Notes: generated by a model from the letters alone, not told the origin. Shown: positions 1 to 9,990, numbered from the stretch's first letter. The stretch is 64,000 bases of DNA from Draconibacterium aestuarii (GCA_026671195.1 JAPOHD010000015.1:62001-126000), one strand, 5' to 3'. Made by a program: numbers and translations.

Positions 1-738
1 ATGGATACTTCTGATCCGGTTTTTTCTTTCAACAAAGAAATAATTGATGCTACTGCAGAATTTACTGTGGCTTACAAACCCAACCTTGCTTTTTACGAGA
101 GCCTGGGATCGAGAGGTATTATTAGTCTGGAAAAAACAGTTTCATATTTGAAGTCGAAATATCCCAATATTTTCCTGATTGCCGATGCAAAACGAGGCGA
201 CATCGGGAATACTTCCAGTTTATACGCTCGGGCATTTTTCGATAAACAGGATTTTGATGCGGTAACTGTTGCCCCATACATGGGTGAAGATTCGGTAAAA
301 CCATTTATGACTTATCTTGACAAATGGGTAATTCTTTTGGCTTTAACATCGAATAAAGGAGCGTATGATTTTCAGTTTATCGAAGACAAAGAAAGTGGTG
401 AAAAACTTTTTGAAACGGTTCTAAAGAAATCACAGGAATGGGGAACCGATGAGAATATGATGTATGTGGTTGGTGCAACCAAAGCTGAAAAATTAAAAGA
501 AATCAGAGAGATTGTACCCAATCATTTTTTGTTGGTACCGGGTGTTGGTGCTCAGGGTGGAAGTCTTCAGGAAGTTGCCAAAAACGGAATGAATGCAAAA
601 TGTGGTTTGCTTGTAAACTCATCGCGCGGAATTATATATGCATCGAATGATGTGGATTATGCAGAAAAGGCAAGAGCTGCAGCAAAAGAAATTCAGCAGG
701 AAATGGAAGTGCTTTTAAAAGAAGGTGGCTTACTGTAG
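1..738 (+). CDS. pyrF: Orotidine 5'-phosphate decarboxylase, 5' partial
   Basis: This enzyme decarboxylates OMP to UMP in the last step of pyrimidine synthesis, in the cytosol. The catalytic segment DAKRGDIGN is at residues 62-70 of the visible part, and the phosphate-binding end (VPGVGAQGG, then [10 protein letters not shown]) is near the C-terminus. The pattern fits the longer type 2 OMP decarboxylases of about 270 residues. The visible protein starts with an ATG at base 1, but family members carry roughly 25-30 more residues before this point, including the first substrate-binding Asp. The true start is therefore probably outside the window and this ATG is internal. A strong terminator follows 24 bases after the stop. 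Confidence 0.93.
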   Translation: MDTSDPVFSFNKEIIDATAEFTVAYKPNLAFYESLGSRGIISLEKTVSYLKSKYPNIFLIADAKRGDIGNTSSLYARAFFDKQDFDAVTVAPYMGEDSVKPFMTYLDKWVILLALTSNKGAYDFQFIEDKESGEKLFETVLKKSQEWGTDENMMYVVGATKAEKLKEIREIVPNHFLLVPGVGAQGGSLQEVAKNGMNAKCGLLVNSSRGIIYASNDVDYAEKARAAAKEIQQEMEVLLKEGGLL

Positions 739-761
739 TTGCAACCTTTTACGAAATAAAA

Positions 762-797
762 ACGGGCAATAATCTTTTGATTGTTGCCCGTTTTTTT
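762..797 (+). terminator. Bidirectional rho-independent terminator after pyrF
   Basis: ACGGGCAA pairs with TTGCCCGT. The stem continues through a T-G pair into AATC/GATT around a TTTT loop and is followed by seven T. An A-rich stretch lies on the other side, so it can also end the convergent oxidoreductase gene on the minus strand. Confidence 0.85.
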
Positions 798-846
798 ATC
801 AGTCAGTTTGAACTTGTTTCAGAATCTTTCTTTGCAAATTTCTTGA

Positions 847-2322
847 TTAAATCTGTTCCCAACCTTTCCGATAATTATGCCTTATCCACTCTTCGGTCAT
901 GTGAAGTGCCGGCAGCGTGGTATAATCTTTTTTGAATTTAGGATCGCCATCCAACACCTCAAATTTATCTTGTGCCAATACTTTAATAGTATCGGAAGTA
1001 GAGATATTTTTAAATCGCATGTTTGGACCATCCCATTCAAGTTTGCGCTGTAAGCTTTGCAGACGCACGGCCAAAACTCCCATTACAACCGTTTCGTTTA
1101 ACGGTCCGGCGTAAGCAAAATTCGACGAAGCTTCTACCCTTGAACTCTTGCTTTCTTTACAAGCCCGAATCCAGTCCTGTTCGTGTCCGCCTTCCATGGC
1201 TGCCGATATTCTTCTAATTGATTTTTGAGGTTGCTCAAAGTTTGCCATTTCGCCTGTTGGAAGTAAAGTTGGATTTGCCGCATACGTGCCGCACATTATT
1301 TTGCCTTTTGTTCCATGGAAAATACAACCACCACTATCGTCTCCCATTTGTTCGCCATCTTTTAATTCATCGGGGCGCGGAGGCATAAAACCACCGTCGT
1401 ACCAATGAAGTGTAACTTCGGGCATAGCAACTTTGGGTAGGTTGTCCCTGCGTGGGAATTCATATTTTACAAACTCTGCATTCGGAGCCGATTCGTTATT
1501 AAATGGGGTGGAACTTGCCTGAACCGAAGACGGATATTGTAGGTTCAGAGCTTTAAACACCGGATCGATGATGTGACATCCCATGTCGCCTAGTGCGCCG
1601 GTTCCAAAATCCCACCAGCCCCGCCAGTTCCACGGATGATAAGTTGGATGATATTCACGCCATTGTGCCGGGCCAACAAATAAATCCCAATCCAGGTTTT
1701 TAGGAACACGTTTCCCTTTCTCTGGTTTCGATAAGCCTTGCGGCCAAATCGGACGGTTTGTCCAGGTATCAACATGGGTAACTTCTCCAATTGTTCCTGC
1801 CCAAATCCATTCGCAAATCTGCCGAATTCCTTCTGCTGAGTTTCCCTGGTTTCCCATTTGGGTGGCCACTCCATAGCGCTGTGCCGTTTCTGCCATTACC
1901 CTTGATTCGTATACAGAATGGGTGAGAGGTTTTTGGACAAAAGCATGCATCCCTTGTCGCATGGCCATTAAAGCGGGCAGTGCGTGTGTATGGTCCGGTG
2001 TTGCAATCATTACTGCATCAATGTCTTTTTGTTCGTCGAACATTACACGGAAATCCTTGTATTGTTTTGCCAGGTACCACCGTTTAAATGCATTTTTCCC
2101 TGCATAATCCCAATCAACATCGCAAAGAGCAACAATGTTTTCCGTTTCCATAAAACGAAGATTCGTATAGCCTTTCCCGCCAACTCCAATGCCGGCAATA
2201 TTTAATTTGTCGCTAGGTGCTTTATGCCCAAGTCCGGCAATAACATTGGATGGTAAAATGGTTGTACCGGCAATAGTTGCAGCAGTTGTTCCTATAAATT
2301 TTCTACGTGATAACTTACTCAT
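847..2322 (-). CDS. Tat-exported Gfo/Idh/MocA family oxidoreductase
   Basis: A predicted NAD(P)-dependent oxidoreductase acting on a sugar or sugar derivative. The N-terminus SRRKFIGTTAATIAG is a twin-arginine signal, so the protein is probably folded and loaded with cofactor in the cytosol and then exported. The Rossmann motif GIGVGGKG follows the signal. ATPDHTHA and VQKPLTHS match the cofactor and catalytic (EKP-like) region, here with Q in place of E. The remainder resembles the Bacteroidota secreted Gfo/Idh/MocA group with a DUF-type C-terminal region. An in-frame upstream start exists, but the ATG at 2322 directly precedes the Tat motif and is preferred. The substrate is unknown; the gene stands alone. 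Confidence 0.85.
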   Translation of the reverse strand: MSKLSRRKFIGTTAATIAGTTILPSNVIAGLGHKAPSDKLNIAGIGVGGKGYTNLRFMETENIVALCDVDWDYAGKNAFKRWYLAKQYKDFRVMFDEQKDIDAVMIATPDHTHALPALMAMRQGMHAFVQKPLTHSVYESRVMAETAQRYGVATQMGNQGNSAEGIRQICEWIWAGTIGEVTHVDTWTNRPIWPQGLSKPEKGKRVPKNLDWDLFVGPAQWREYHPTYHPWNWRGWWDFGTGALGDMGCHIIDPVFKALNLQYPSSVQASSTPFNNESAPNAEFVKYEFPRRDNLPKVAMPEVTLHWYDGGFMPPRPDELKDGEQMGDDSGGCIFHGTKGKIMCGTYAANPTLLPTGEMANFEQPQKSIRRISAAMEGGHEQDWIRACKESKSSRVEASSNFAYAGPLNETVVMGVLAVRLQSLQRKLEWDGPNMRFKNISTSDTIKVLAQDKFEVLDGDPKFKKDYTTLPALHMTEEWIRHNYRKGWEQI

Positions 2323-2880
2323 ATCAATGGTTTCGAAAAGAGGAAGCAAAATATAAAAAATATCAGGGTTAACCTACTTTTTTATTTTTTTGACTGCATA
2401 TTAACAGTTTTTAGTGAATTGAAATTTATAGGCAATCGGAAGAATGCAAAAATAAATAAAGACAATATAGTATATAAATGTAAATTGATGTAACTTGTGG
2501 TTGACAACAGAAAATTATTTCAAATGGAAAAGACTTTTTTATCTGAATTATCTGAAGAATAATTCAAAATGATTTTCGGAGATATAGGAAGGAAGATAGT
2601 ACGAATTGAAAAATGATAATTAGTGTTTGTTATGAGTGATGCTTCCAGTCCGGTGTAAACATCTTCGTGTAAAAAATAATTTAGGAACTGGAGTTTTTCC
2701 CCATTCCTGGTTGTAAAAGTTAGTGGGTGAACGTATAATGTTCACCCATTATTCTTATTTTATCCGATATAGTCAAAAACGTATGAGCTGTTCCTACTTA
2801 TTTTTAAGCGGCATTATTTCCATACACTAAGAAAGCGATGTAAAATAACCGCTTTCAAGTATTTTGTATGGCGTATTTTT
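2323..2880. other. Gene-free AT-rich gap with one hairpin
   Basis: No reading frame of useful length is seen on either strand. A perfect 9-bp inverted repeat, TGGGTGAAC and GTTCACCCA with a 7-base loop, lies at 2724-2748. It has no clear U-tract, so it is a weak candidate for the end of the FAS1 transcript. Nothing else stands out. Confidence 0.5.
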
Positions 2881-3558
2881 TTATAATTCTATGGGAAGAA
2901 TAACATTGTCAATAATATGAATAATACCGTTTGAAGCGGATACCGCATTCCCAGCAGTTATTGTTGCTTCATTGCCAATGGCCCATATCTTACCGTTATT
3001 ATCCACCGAGAATGATGCACCCAGGAGGGTTTCAATTGTTCGAATGTTATTTTTAGGAACCATGCTGTTGGCTGCACGACGACCATCGGTAACATGGTAC
3101 AAAAGTACGTCTTTAACGATTCCTACAGGTATGTCCATAATTCCGGTAACCGGGTACCCCAACAAACTTTCAAGAGCCTCATTGCCGTATAAGGCTTGAA
3201 ATGCTTCGTCGGTAGGAGCAAATACAGTGTATTGGTCGGTTTCATCAAAAAATGACACAAGGTCAAGACCCATTCCATTTTCATCTTCGTAGTATTCCGA
3301 AACGTACGAAAGAGCAGCAACCAGTTGTGTGAATTCAGCATTCTCCGCTGCTGTTGCCAGCGAAATTGCGACTTCAGTTATAGTGTTTCCACTCTTTTTT
3401 AAGGCTTTAGCTGATTTTGTTTCAACTTCGTTGGTAGTACTTGGGATGTAATCATCATTTTCTTTTTCGCAACTTACAAATGCAGTACTAAGCAGTAATA
3501 CTGCTACAATAATAAAACTTCTTAAGTTTACTTTCTTTTTCAAATTTACTGTTTTCAT
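2881..3558 (-). CDS. Fasciclin (FAS1) domain lipoprotein
   Basis: A surface or periplasmic lipoprotein with a single FAS1 domain, a fold used for adhesion or matrix binding. A lysine-rich start is followed by a hydrophobic signal and the lipobox STAFVSC, so the mature protein begins at Cys 30. A low-complexity linker precedes the FAS1 domain (about residues 60-225), which shows the family blocks YTVFAPTDEAFQ, LLYHV and the closing NGIIHIIDNVILP. The 225 residues fit signal plus linker plus one domain. The ATG start gives an intact signal. The gene is separate from its neighbours, and its ligand cannot be told from the sequence. Confidence 0.88.
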   Translation of the reverse strand: MKTVNLKKKVNLRSFIIVAVLLLSTAFVSCEKENDDYIPSTTNEVETKSAKALKKSGNTITEVAISLATAAENAEFTQLVAALSYVSEYYEDENGMGLDLVSFFDETDQYTVFAPTDEAFQALYGNEALESLLGYPVTGIMDIPVGIVKDVLLYHVTDGRRAANSMVPKNNIRTIETLLGASFSVDNNGKIWAIGNEATITAGNAVSASNGIIHIIDNVILPIEL

Positions 3559-3770
3559 CTTTTTCGCTTTTTAAAGTTTAAAATTCTTGAACTACTTGAA
3601 ATGATAACATCGAGACTTGCAATAATGTTTAATAATACACATTAAAGACTAAACAAAAAATAATAAATATGATCTTTAGGTTTTTGTAATGGTTGATGTG
3701 TAGGGGTTATAGGCAAAAGTTAAAAAAGGTTAAAATAGTTTAGGTGTTGGCTATTCGTAAAAATTAGATC

Positions 3771-3798
3771 AAAAAAAAAGGTGAACCAATGGTCCACC
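3771..3798 (-). terminator. Rho-independent terminator after clpX
   Basis: On the minus strand GGTGGACC pairs with GGTTCACC (one G-U pair) around a 3-base loop and is followed by nine T. It lies 23 bases past the clpX stop and ends the clpP-clpX unit. Confidence 0.85.
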
Positions 3799-3820
3799 CT
3801 TTTCTATTTTAATGTTTTAT

Positions 3821-5053
3821 TTAGCTTGCTTTTAATCTCTGGATTCCGGATCTGTTGAGTTGTTCTTCTGCGTATTCTTTTGTAATTAGCAGCTTTTCAA
3901 TTTCTTCCGAAGGTGAATCAAACATCGCATCGTTCATAATGTTTTCACAAATTGAGCGAAGCCCACGAGCACCTAGTTTAAATTCAATGGCTTTGTCAAC
4001 AATGTACTCAAAAGCTTCATCGTTGAACTCCAACTCAATGCCATCAATTTTAAATAGCTTTTTGTATTGTTTAATTACCGAGTTTTTTGGTTCTGTTAAT
4101 ATGCTACGCAATGTTTCTTTGTCCAACGGATTTAAATAAGTTAAAACCGGCAAACGACCAATAATTTCAGGAATCAATCCAAACGATTTCAAATCCTGTG
4201 GCGAAACATACTGTAAAAGGTTTTCGCGCTCAATGCGATCCACTTCTTTTGCGGCACTGTATCCAATAACTTTAGTGTTCAGGCGGTTAGCTATTTTGCG
4301 TTCAATTCCATCGAAAGCGCCACCACAAACAAATAAAATGTTTTTTGTATCCACCGGAATTAGTTTTTGTTCCGGATGTTTGCGACCACCTTGCGGAGGA
4401 ACATTGACTATGGATCCTTCCAAAAGTTTTAAAAGTCCTTGCTGAACGCCTTCGCCCGAAACATCACGTGTTATCGATGGGTTATCACTTTTGCGCGCAA
4501 TCTTATCAATTTCGTCAACAAATACAATTCCGCGTTCGGCAGCTTCAACATTGTAGTCGGCAGCTTGTAGAAGGCGCGTAAGTAAACTTTCTATGTCTTC
4601 ACCAACATAACCGGCTTCGGTTAAAACTGTGGCATCAACTATTGTGAAAGGTACGTGTAGCATTTTTGCTATTGTACGTGCTAACAATGTTTTGCCAGTA
4701 CCTGTTTCACCCACCAAAATAATGTTCGACTTTTCAATTTCAGTCTCATCATCATCCACTTTCTGGGTTAACCTTTTGTAGTGGTTGTATACCGAAACAG
4801 CCAGGATTTTTTTAGCCCGGTCTTGTCCGATTACATATTGGTCCAGAAATTCTTTTATCTCTTTGGGTTTCAACAATTGAATGCCGTCAAGCTCAAAAGT
4901 GTTTGCTGTTTTAACCTCTTCCTGAATAATAGAGTGTGCTTGTTCAGCACATCGATCACAGATATGTCCGTCGATCCCTGCAATCAGGAGATCTACTTCC
5001 TTCTTTTCCCTGCCGCAAAACGAACATTTATCCATCTTTTCTTTATTTGACAT
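3821..5053 (-). CDS. clpX: ATP-dependent Clp protease ATP-binding subunit ClpX
   Basis: The AAA+ unfoldase that feeds substrates to ClpP in the cytosol. The N-terminal zinc-binding domain has four cysteines (C10, C13, C32, C35). Walker A GETGTGKT is at 115-122, the pore loop GYVGED at 148-153, Walker B FVDEID at 178-183 and the RKH loop at 224-226. An IGY tripeptide in VIGYSA stands where the ClpP-docking IGF loop is expected. The length of 410 is normal. The start codon shares one base with the clpP stop (TAATG), so the two genes are translationally coupled, and a terminator follows. Confidence 0.98.
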   Translation of the reverse strand: MSNKEKMDKCSFCGREKKEVDLLIAGIDGHICDRCAEQAHSIIQEEVKTANTFELDGIQLLKPKEIKEFLDQYVIGQDRAKKILAVSVYNHYKRLTQKVDDDETEIEKSNIILVGETGTGKTLLARTIAKMLHVPFTIVDATVLTEAGYVGEDIESLLTRLLQAADYNVEAAERGIVFVDEIDKIARKSDNPSITRDVSGEGVQQGLLKLLEGSIVNVPPQGGRKHPEQKLIPVDTKNILFVCGGAFDGIERKIANRLNTKVIGYSAAKEVDRIERENLLQYVSPQDLKSFGLIPEIIGRLPVLTYLNPLDKETLRSILTEPKNSVIKQYKKLFKIDGIELEFNDEAFEYIVDKAIEFKLGARGLRSICENIMNDAMFDSPSEEIEKLLITKEYAEEQLNRSGIQRLKAS

Positions 5054-5730
5054 TACTTGTTGGTTCTAACTAAAATTTCGTCAATCATACCGTAATCTAC
5101 TGCTTCCTGGGCAGTCATCCAGTAGTCGCGGTCGGAGTCTTTTTCAATCTGTTCGAAAGTTTGTCCGGAGTGTTCCGCAATAATTGAATACAATTCGGTT
5201 TTTATTTTTTTGATTTCGCGTGCTGTAATTTCAATGTCGGAAGCCTGTCCTTGTGCACCACCCATCGGCTGGTGAATCATAATGCGCGAGTGGGTTAAAG
5301 CTGAACGTTTGCCTTTGGCTCCGGCAGTCATTAAAACAGCTGCCATCGAGGCCGCCATTCCTGTACAAATGGTTGCTACATCGGCACTAATATATTGCAT
5401 AGTGTCGTAAATCCCCAGACCGGCATAAACCGAACCTCCCGGCGAATTAAAGTAAATTTGAATATCTTTTGACGGATCAGTTGACTCCAAAAATAAAAGC
5501 TGTGCCTGAATGATGTTGGCAACAGTATCGTCGATAGGTACACCCAGGAAAATAATCCTGTCCATCATTAAACGCGAGAACACGTCCATTGAGGCCACGT
5601 TTAGTTGACGTTCTTCAATAATGGTTGGTGATATATAGCTTCCATAGATAGAAGTGTACTTATCCATTGTCAAGCTGCTGATTCCGGCATGCTTGGTTGC
5701 ATATTTTTTAAATTCGTTGTGATTTCCCAT
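5053..5730 (-). CDS. clpP: ATP-dependent Clp protease proteolytic subunit ClpP
   Basis: The serine peptidase core of the Clp protease. Catalytic Ser 128 is in GMAAS, His 153 in MIHQPMGG and Asp 202 in [14 protein letters not shown] forms the substrate-binding strand. The protein starts at [14 protein letters not shown]; this longer N-terminus before the mature core is usual in Bacteroidota. A GTG further upstream would add 13 residues, but it lies close to the probable promoter, so the ATG at 5730 is chosen. The gene overlaps clpX by one base and follows tig, giving the common tig-clpP-clpX order. Confidence 0.97.
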   Translation of the reverse strand: MGNHNEFKKYATKHAGISSLTMDKYTSIYGSYISPTIIEERQLNVASMDVFSRLMMDRIIFLGVPIDDTVANIIQAQLLFLESTDPSKDIQIYFNSPGGSVYAGLGIYDTMQYISADVATICTGMAASMAAVLMTAGAKGKRSALTHSRIMIHQPMGGAQGQASDIEITAREIKKIKTELYSIIAEHSGQTFEQIEKDSDRDYWMTAQEAVDYGMIDEILVRTNK

Positions 5731-5784
5731 TTTCTTAAATTTCCTATAAAAAAATAACTTTGTAAACACGTTTTTAACGATTCA

Positions 5785-5792
5785 CAAAGTTA
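5785..5792 (-). promoter_or_regulatory. Probable -7 element upstream of clpP
   Basis: TAACTTTG on the minus strand matches the Bacteroidota -7 consensus TAnnTTTG and lies 54 bases before the clpP start. No TTTG is found at the standard spacing, so this is only a partial match. It suggests clpPX can be transcribed apart from tig. Confidence 0.4.
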
Positions 5793-5857
5793 TAAAAAAG
5801 TTTATTGCTGAAACATTCAGCAAAATATATTTCGTTTAAACTGATTCAGCCTTTCAG

Positions 5858-7210
5858 CTATTTCATCATTTCGTTGAATTCTTCCTGAGAGATTTCTGTC
5901 TCTTCAATAGTAACTTTCTCTTTTACAACTTCTACAACTTTATCTTCGTGTAGTTTTTTGTAGATGCGTTCTTTTTCTTCTTGTTTTTCGAGCATCATAT
6001 TTGCAAAAGATTCCAGTTGTTCTTCAGGTACATCATGAATTCCGTACTGTTGGTATTGAGCCAATGCCATTTTTTTAGCAAATTCGATAGCCTCTTCAGG
6101 AGTTACCTGAATTTCGTTTTCTTTTGCAATTTCATCTTTAATTAATTGCCATTGCAAGTCTTTAATAAAGGCATCAAAATCGTTTTCGATTTGCTCAAGT
6201 GTTAATTCTTTGTTAACGGCAATTAACCAACGTTTTAAGAAAGCTTGTGGCAGCTCCATTTCGGTGCTCTCAACCAGCGCATCGCGGGTGTCGATAGTAA
6301 ACTTGTGGTCAGAAGAATAAACCAGGTTGTTTGCAATTTCTTCTTTAATTCTTGCACGGAAATCTTCGATGGTTTTCACCTCGGTTTCTTCGCCGTAAAG
6401 TTTTTTGAAAAGCTCTTCGTTTAATTCTGCGTTTTCAAACTGAAGAATTTCGGTTACTGTAAATCGGAACTCGCTCTCCAACGAGTCAACCTCTTCAGGT
6501 TTAATGTTTAACATGTGGCCAACTTCGGCACGGTTTTCGTAAGCTTTAACCGGATCAAAAATCACGATGTCGTCTTTTTTACAACCCACGAAAGAATTTT
6601 TAATTTCTTCGTCTTTGATCATGTCAACAGCAATTAAAACACCTTCAGGAGCAATTCCGCCTTCTACTTCGTTTCCTTCTGCATCAAGTTGTACAAAGTT
6701 TCCGCGAATTGTGCTATTGTCTTTAGCTTCTTCAACAGGAACATTTTGGCCCAACTGCGAAGCAGCCATTTGCTCCTGCTGTGCAACCATTTCATCAGAA
6801 ACAGCTATTTTGTAGTATTTGTATTTGTTGTCTTTGTCTAAACTAACTTTGATTTCGGGAGCCAGTGCAATATCGAAAGCGAATTCAAAATTTTCGTCTT
6901 TTTCCCAGTCAATATCTTTTTGCTTTTCTTCGTTTGGAAGCGGCTCGCCAAGAAGAGGAAGCTTTTCATCAACCATGAATTTTGACAAGTTTTGAGAAAT
7001 AAGTTTGTTTACTTCTTCAACTAACACGGCTGTTCCGAATTTTTTCTCAATAAGCCCTTTGGGAGCTTTTCCTGGTCTGAATCCCGGAATGTTTGCTTTT
7101 AGACGATAATCTTTTAAAACATCGGCTACTTGTTTTTCGTAGTCGGCTTTCTCAATGGTAAGGTTAATTACCGCATTTACATTATCGATGTTTTCCTTGT
7201 TAATTTGCAT
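5858..7210 (-). CDS. tig: Trigger factor
   Basis: The ribosome-bound chaperone that receives nascent chains and has a peptidyl-prolyl isomerase fold. The ribosome-docking signature GFRPGKAP is near residue 43, followed by the N-terminal domain, a central FKBP-like domain that has diverged strongly, and a helical C-terminal region rich in E and K. The length of 450 is typical. The ATG is the only sensible start. It lies 127 bases upstream of clpP, the usual partner order, and just downstream of tRNA-Leu on the same strand. Confidence 0.94.
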   Translation of the reverse strand: MQINKENIDNVNAVINLTIEKADYEKQVADVLKDYRLKANIPGFRPGKAPKGLIEKKFGTAVLVEEVNKLISQNLSKFMVDEKLPLLGEPLPNEEKQKDIDWEKDENFEFAFDIALAPEIKVSLDKDNKYKYYKIAVSDEMVAQQEQMAASQLGQNVPVEEAKDNSTIRGNFVQLDAEGNEVEGGIAPEGVLIAVDMIKDEEIKNSFVGCKKDDIVIFDPVKAYENRAEVGHMLNIKPEEVDSLESEFRFTVTEILQFENAELNEELFKKLYGEETEVKTIEDFRARIKEEIANNLVYSSDHKFTIDTRDALVESTEMELPQAFLKRWLIAVNKELTLEQIENDFDAFIKDLQWQLIKDEIAKENEIQVTPEEAIEFAKKMALAQYQQYGIHDVPEEQLESFANMMLEKQEEKERIYKKLHEDKVVEVVKEKVTIEETEISQEEFNEMMK

Positions 7211-7247
7211 GATGATAAAATTTAAATCAATAGCCCCAAATTGATAA

Positions 7248-7279
7248 CCGCCAACCTACCAATAAAGGAAGGTCGGCGG
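7248..7279. other. Hairpin between tRNA-Leu and tig
   Basis: CCGCC-a-ACCT pairs with AGGT-c-GGCGG around a 12-base loop. The T-rich side (ttgtctttttt) is on the plus strand, opposite to the flanking genes. On the minus strand it could act as a processing or attenuation structure between the tRNA and tig. Confidence 0.35.
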
Positions 7280-7291
7280 TTGTCTTTTTTG

Positions 7292-7373
7292 TGCGGATGA
7301 AGGGACTCGAACCCCCACGCCATAAGGCACTAGATCCTAAGTCTAGCGCGGCTACCAATTACGCCACATCCGC
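7292..7373 (-). tRNA. tRNA-Leu (UAG)
   Basis: A class II tRNA of 82 nt with a 7-bp acceptor stem GCGGATG/CATCCGC, an anticodon stem CTAGA/TCTAG and the loop CTTAGGA, giving anticodon UAG for the Leu codon CUA. The variable arm is long, as expected for Leu. CCA is not encoded: the bases after the discriminator A are C then A. Confidence 0.95.
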
Positions 7374-7384
7374 TAATTGCGGCG

Positions 7385-7415
7385 CAAAGATAAATAAAAA
7401 TATTTTGCTGCCAAG
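7385..7415 (-). promoter_or_regulatory. Probable promoter of tRNA-Leu
   Basis: On the minus strand CTTG, 19 bases and TATCTTTG match the Bacteroidota -33/-7 pattern with one mismatch in the -33 box. The -7 box ends 12 bases before the tRNA. Confidence 0.5.
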
Positions 7416-7529
7416 AGTTTTCTGAAAAAAATCGAAATACTTTGATTTCTTTTTGAAGAAAAACTGATTTGTGGATATTTCTTTGATAAGATATTCCTGA
7501 AAACTGTTTCTGATCGCTGAGGCAATCTT

Positions 7530-8471
7530 CTATCTCCATTCTACTATTGTGCCACGATTTTCGTCTTGTAATTCTTTAGGAATCGATTCTTTAATTTCTT
7601 TCCACAAAAGATTAATGAGTTTGTGTTTCGAAAAATGTCGTGAATAAACCAAACTAACCTCACGCAATGGTTTCATATTCGTGAAATTTTTAACGTTATA
7701 AGCACGTTTTTGCGACATGGTAGCTTTTGCCAGCTCCGGAATAAGTGTAATGCCTCCTTCGCGATCTACTATGTTCATCAATGTTTCGAGAGAACCGGCT
7801 TCGAAATGGAAGGGTAAATTGCTGTCGGCTGTTCCCATATACGAACAAAGATTAATTACCTGGTCGCGGAAACAATGTCCATCGCTAAGTAACCAGATTT
7901 CGGGAGTGGCAATATCCTGAACTGTAATTTTTTCCTGAGTATGTAGTTTGTGGCCGCTGTTGGCATAAATCAGCATTTCTTCGTAAAATACCGGCTTTTC
8001 AATTATTTTCTCATCGTGTAAAGGCGTTACCAAAATCCCCACATCAATAAGGTCTTTATTCAGAAGTTTTACAATATTATCGGTTGTGGCCTCAACTACC
8101 TTTATAAAAATATTGGGGTATTTCTTCTTGTAGTTTCCTACAAAAATGGGCAATAAATAAGGTGCCAATGTAGGAATTATACCAATTCTCAGCATTCCTG
8201 AGACCTGGTTTTTATGGTCTTTTACAATGTTGTTTATTTCGTCAGATTGTTTTAAAACCACTCGTGCTTGTTCAATAATACGAGTGCCAACATCAGTTGG
8301 GATAAGAGGTTGTTTGCTGCGGTCGAAGATAATAATCTCCAAATCTTCTTCAAGCTTTTTAATTTGCATTGAAAGAGTAGGCTGGGTAATAAAGCACGAC
8401 TCTGCTGCTTTTCCAAAGTGCCGATAAGTATCAACGGCAACAATGTACTCTAATTGGGTTAAGGTAATCAT
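7530..8471 (-). CDS. oxyR: LysR-type hydrogen peroxide regulator OxyR
   Basis: A LysR-type transcription regulator that senses peroxide. The N-terminal helix-turn-helix (about residues 1-60) contains FGKAAESCFITQPTLSMQIK. The effector domain carries DGHCFRDQ with Cys 200 and a second Cys 209, nearly the same positions and spacing as the redox pair of E. coli OxyR (C199 and C208). That pair is the basis for naming it OxyR rather than another LysR protein. The length of 313 is normal. No catalase or peroxidase gene lies beside it, so its targets are elsewhere. Confidence 0.9.
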   Translation of the reverse strand: MITLTQLEYIVAVDTYRHFGKAAESCFITQPTLSMQIKKLEEDLEIIIFDRSKQPLIPTDVGTRIIEQARVVLKQSDEINNIVKDHKNQVSGMLRIGIIPTLAPYLLPIFVGNYKKKYPNIFIKVVEATTDNIVKLLNKDLIDVGILVTPLHDEKIIEKPVFYEEMLIYANSGHKLHTQEKITVQDIATPEIWLLSDGHCFRDQVINLCSYMGTADSNLPFHFEAGSLETLMNIVDREGGITLIPELAKATMSQKRAYNVKNFTNMKPLREVSLVYSRHFSKHKLINLLWKEIKESIPKELQDENRGTIVEWR

Positions 8472-8620
8472 GGCGAAATTTGGTTTTTGTTTTAAAGATA
8501 GAAATAATCTATTATAAATTGCCTCATTGCGAAGTTAATTTGTTTTTGTAAAATTGAATGATTTAAACAGAGATAAAAACAAAAACAAAGCCCAAGGAAG
8601 AGTTAATTTGTTTGTGAAAG

Positions 8621-9136
8621 TTATGGCATTGTTTGTTGCCTATACCATTCAAAAGCTGCCACCGATAACGCATTTGAAATGTTAAGCGATTTGCAGCCTC
8701 CGGGCATTGGGATGTATATTTTGTGTTTGCTTAATTTTATGATGTTTTCGGGAATTCCGTGTGACTCGTTACCAGCCAGCAAAAGAATTTTTTTCGGAAG
8801 TTTTGTCGTGAATATATTTGTTGAACCATCGCAGGTTTCCAAAATAGCTAACTCATAACCGGAGTTTATTTTTTCGAGGAAATCACTTTCTGAAATAAAA
8901 TCCCAGTCCATTTGCTCGAATGAAAAACCTGCTGTTTTTTTTATTTTCGATTCGCGGTGCACTTGCTTGCTTTTAATAAAAAGCGCCTGCTTTGCATTGA
9001 GGTTGTGAGCCAGGCGGATGATTTTTCCAATATTTTCAGGATTGGAGAGTGTCCAGGCGGCAACTATAATTTCAGAATCGGCAGGCACAGACTCGTTTAA
9101 CTTCGATTTAAAAAACTTAACAGAATTTGTATTCAT
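8621..9136 (-). CDS. SpoU/TrmH-family RNA 2'-O-methyltransferase
   Basis: A SAM-dependent 2'-O-ribose methyltransferase of the SPOUT class, acting on tRNA or rRNA. The three family motifs are present: NPENIG near the N-terminus, LLLAGNESHGIPE in the middle and IPMPGGCKSLNISNALSVA at the C-terminal trefoil knot. At 171 residues it is the short form without an RNA-binding extension, so the modified site cannot be predicted. An upstream GTG could add three residues; the ATG at 9136 is preferred. It is divergent from the lipoprotein gene at 9196. Confidence 0.87.
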   Translation of the reverse strand: MNTNSVKFFKSKLNESVPADSEIIVAAWTLSNPENIGKIIRLAHNLNAKQALFIKSKQVHRESKIKKTAGFSFEQMDWDFISESDFLEKINSGYELAILETCDGSTNIFTTKLPKKILLLAGNESHGIPENIIKLSKHKIYIPMPGGCKSLNISNALSVAAFEWYRQQTMP

Positions 9137-9173
9137 GATACTCACTCGTTTTTCTTCGTTCTTTATAAAATGT

Positions 9174-9181
9174 TACTTTTG
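9174..9181 (+). promoter_or_regulatory. Probable -7 element of the lipoprotein gene at 9196
   Basis: TACTTTTG fits TAnnTTTG, with TTTC (one mismatch to TTTG) ending 19 bases upstream. It lies 14 bases before the start codon, implying a very short leader. Confidence 0.45.
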
Positions 9182-9195
9182 CAAAAAACACTAAG

Positions 9196-9990
9196 ATGAA
9201 GATTTCTGTTCAATACTTTGCAATATTACTGGCAATATTTTTTGTTGCATGCGGACCGTCGGAGGAGGATAAGGCACGTGTAAAACTTGATTTGGCTAAA
9301 AGTTTACTGTTAAAACACGATACAACAAATGCAGTTCTGCATCTCGACAGTATTCCAAAGTTATATCCGGAAGCGGTTTATTCTGTAAATGCCGCCACCA
9401 ATCTTGCGAAAGAAGTGCGGTTTGAAGTATTACAGCGTAAAGAAGCCGAATTGGATACGTTAAAACTTCGTATCGCAGAACTGGAAAAATCATTTGTAAA
9501 AGAAAAAACGGAGTTCGACCGATATACACAATACATTCATAAACGCCAAACATTTAAGCGGGCTTGGGACCGTTCGTATATACAGGTGCATTTGAATGAA
9601 CGGGGCGAAATTTACTTAAGCAGTAATTATCATGGTGAAAATTGGTTAGATCATACCGGTTTGCGCGTGTACGATAGCGGAGAGGATGCAAAAACCGATG
9701 AAATCCCTATTGGCACGGTTGATAATCACCGGAGCGATTTTATGGAAGCCAAGTGGGAAAAGGTTTCGTACCGAAATGGAAAGGACAACGGTGTAATTGA
9801 ATTTATTGCACAGCATGTCGATAGAAGATTGAAGGCGGTATTTTTGGGCAAAGAATATTATTATATTATTCTGGAAACCTACGATAAAGAAGCTGTTCGT
9901 GACGCATTGGCACTTTCCAGGGCGTTAAAAATGAGGCGAAGTCTTGAAAATGAAATAAAAAGCTTACATAAGAAGTTGAATATTAATTAG
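9196..9990 (+). CDS. Uncharacterised lipoprotein with coiled coil
   Basis: I do not recognise a family with a known function. The protein has a short signal and the lipobox FFVACG, so it is lipid-anchored at Cys 19. Residues 20-75 look like one helical hairpin (TPR-like wording such as AKSLLLKHDTTNAVLHLDSI). A coiled coil follows at about 75-110, then a mixed alpha/beta region to about 220, and a charged helix closes the C-terminus. The whole resembles Bacteroidota envelope proteins that accompany no fixed partner. A strong terminator follows, so it is a single-gene transcript. Confidence 0.75.
   Translation: MKISVQYFAILLAIFFVACGPSEEDKARVKLDLAKSLLLKHDTTNAVLHLDSIPKLYPEAVYSVNAATNLAKEVRFEVLQRKEAELDTLKLRIAELEKSFVKEKTEFDRYTQYIHKRQTFKRAWDRSYIQVHLNERGEIYLSSNYHGENWLDHTGLRVYDSGEDAKTDEIPIGTVDNHRSDFMEAKWEKVSYRNGKDNGVIEFIAQHVDRRLKAVFLGKEYYYIILETYDKEAVRDALALSRALKMRRSLENEIKSLHKKLNIN

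Noticed and set aside
2724-2748. Hairpin as a firm terminator for the FAS1 gene
   Set aside because: It is more than 130 bases past the stop and has no U-tract on the minus strand.
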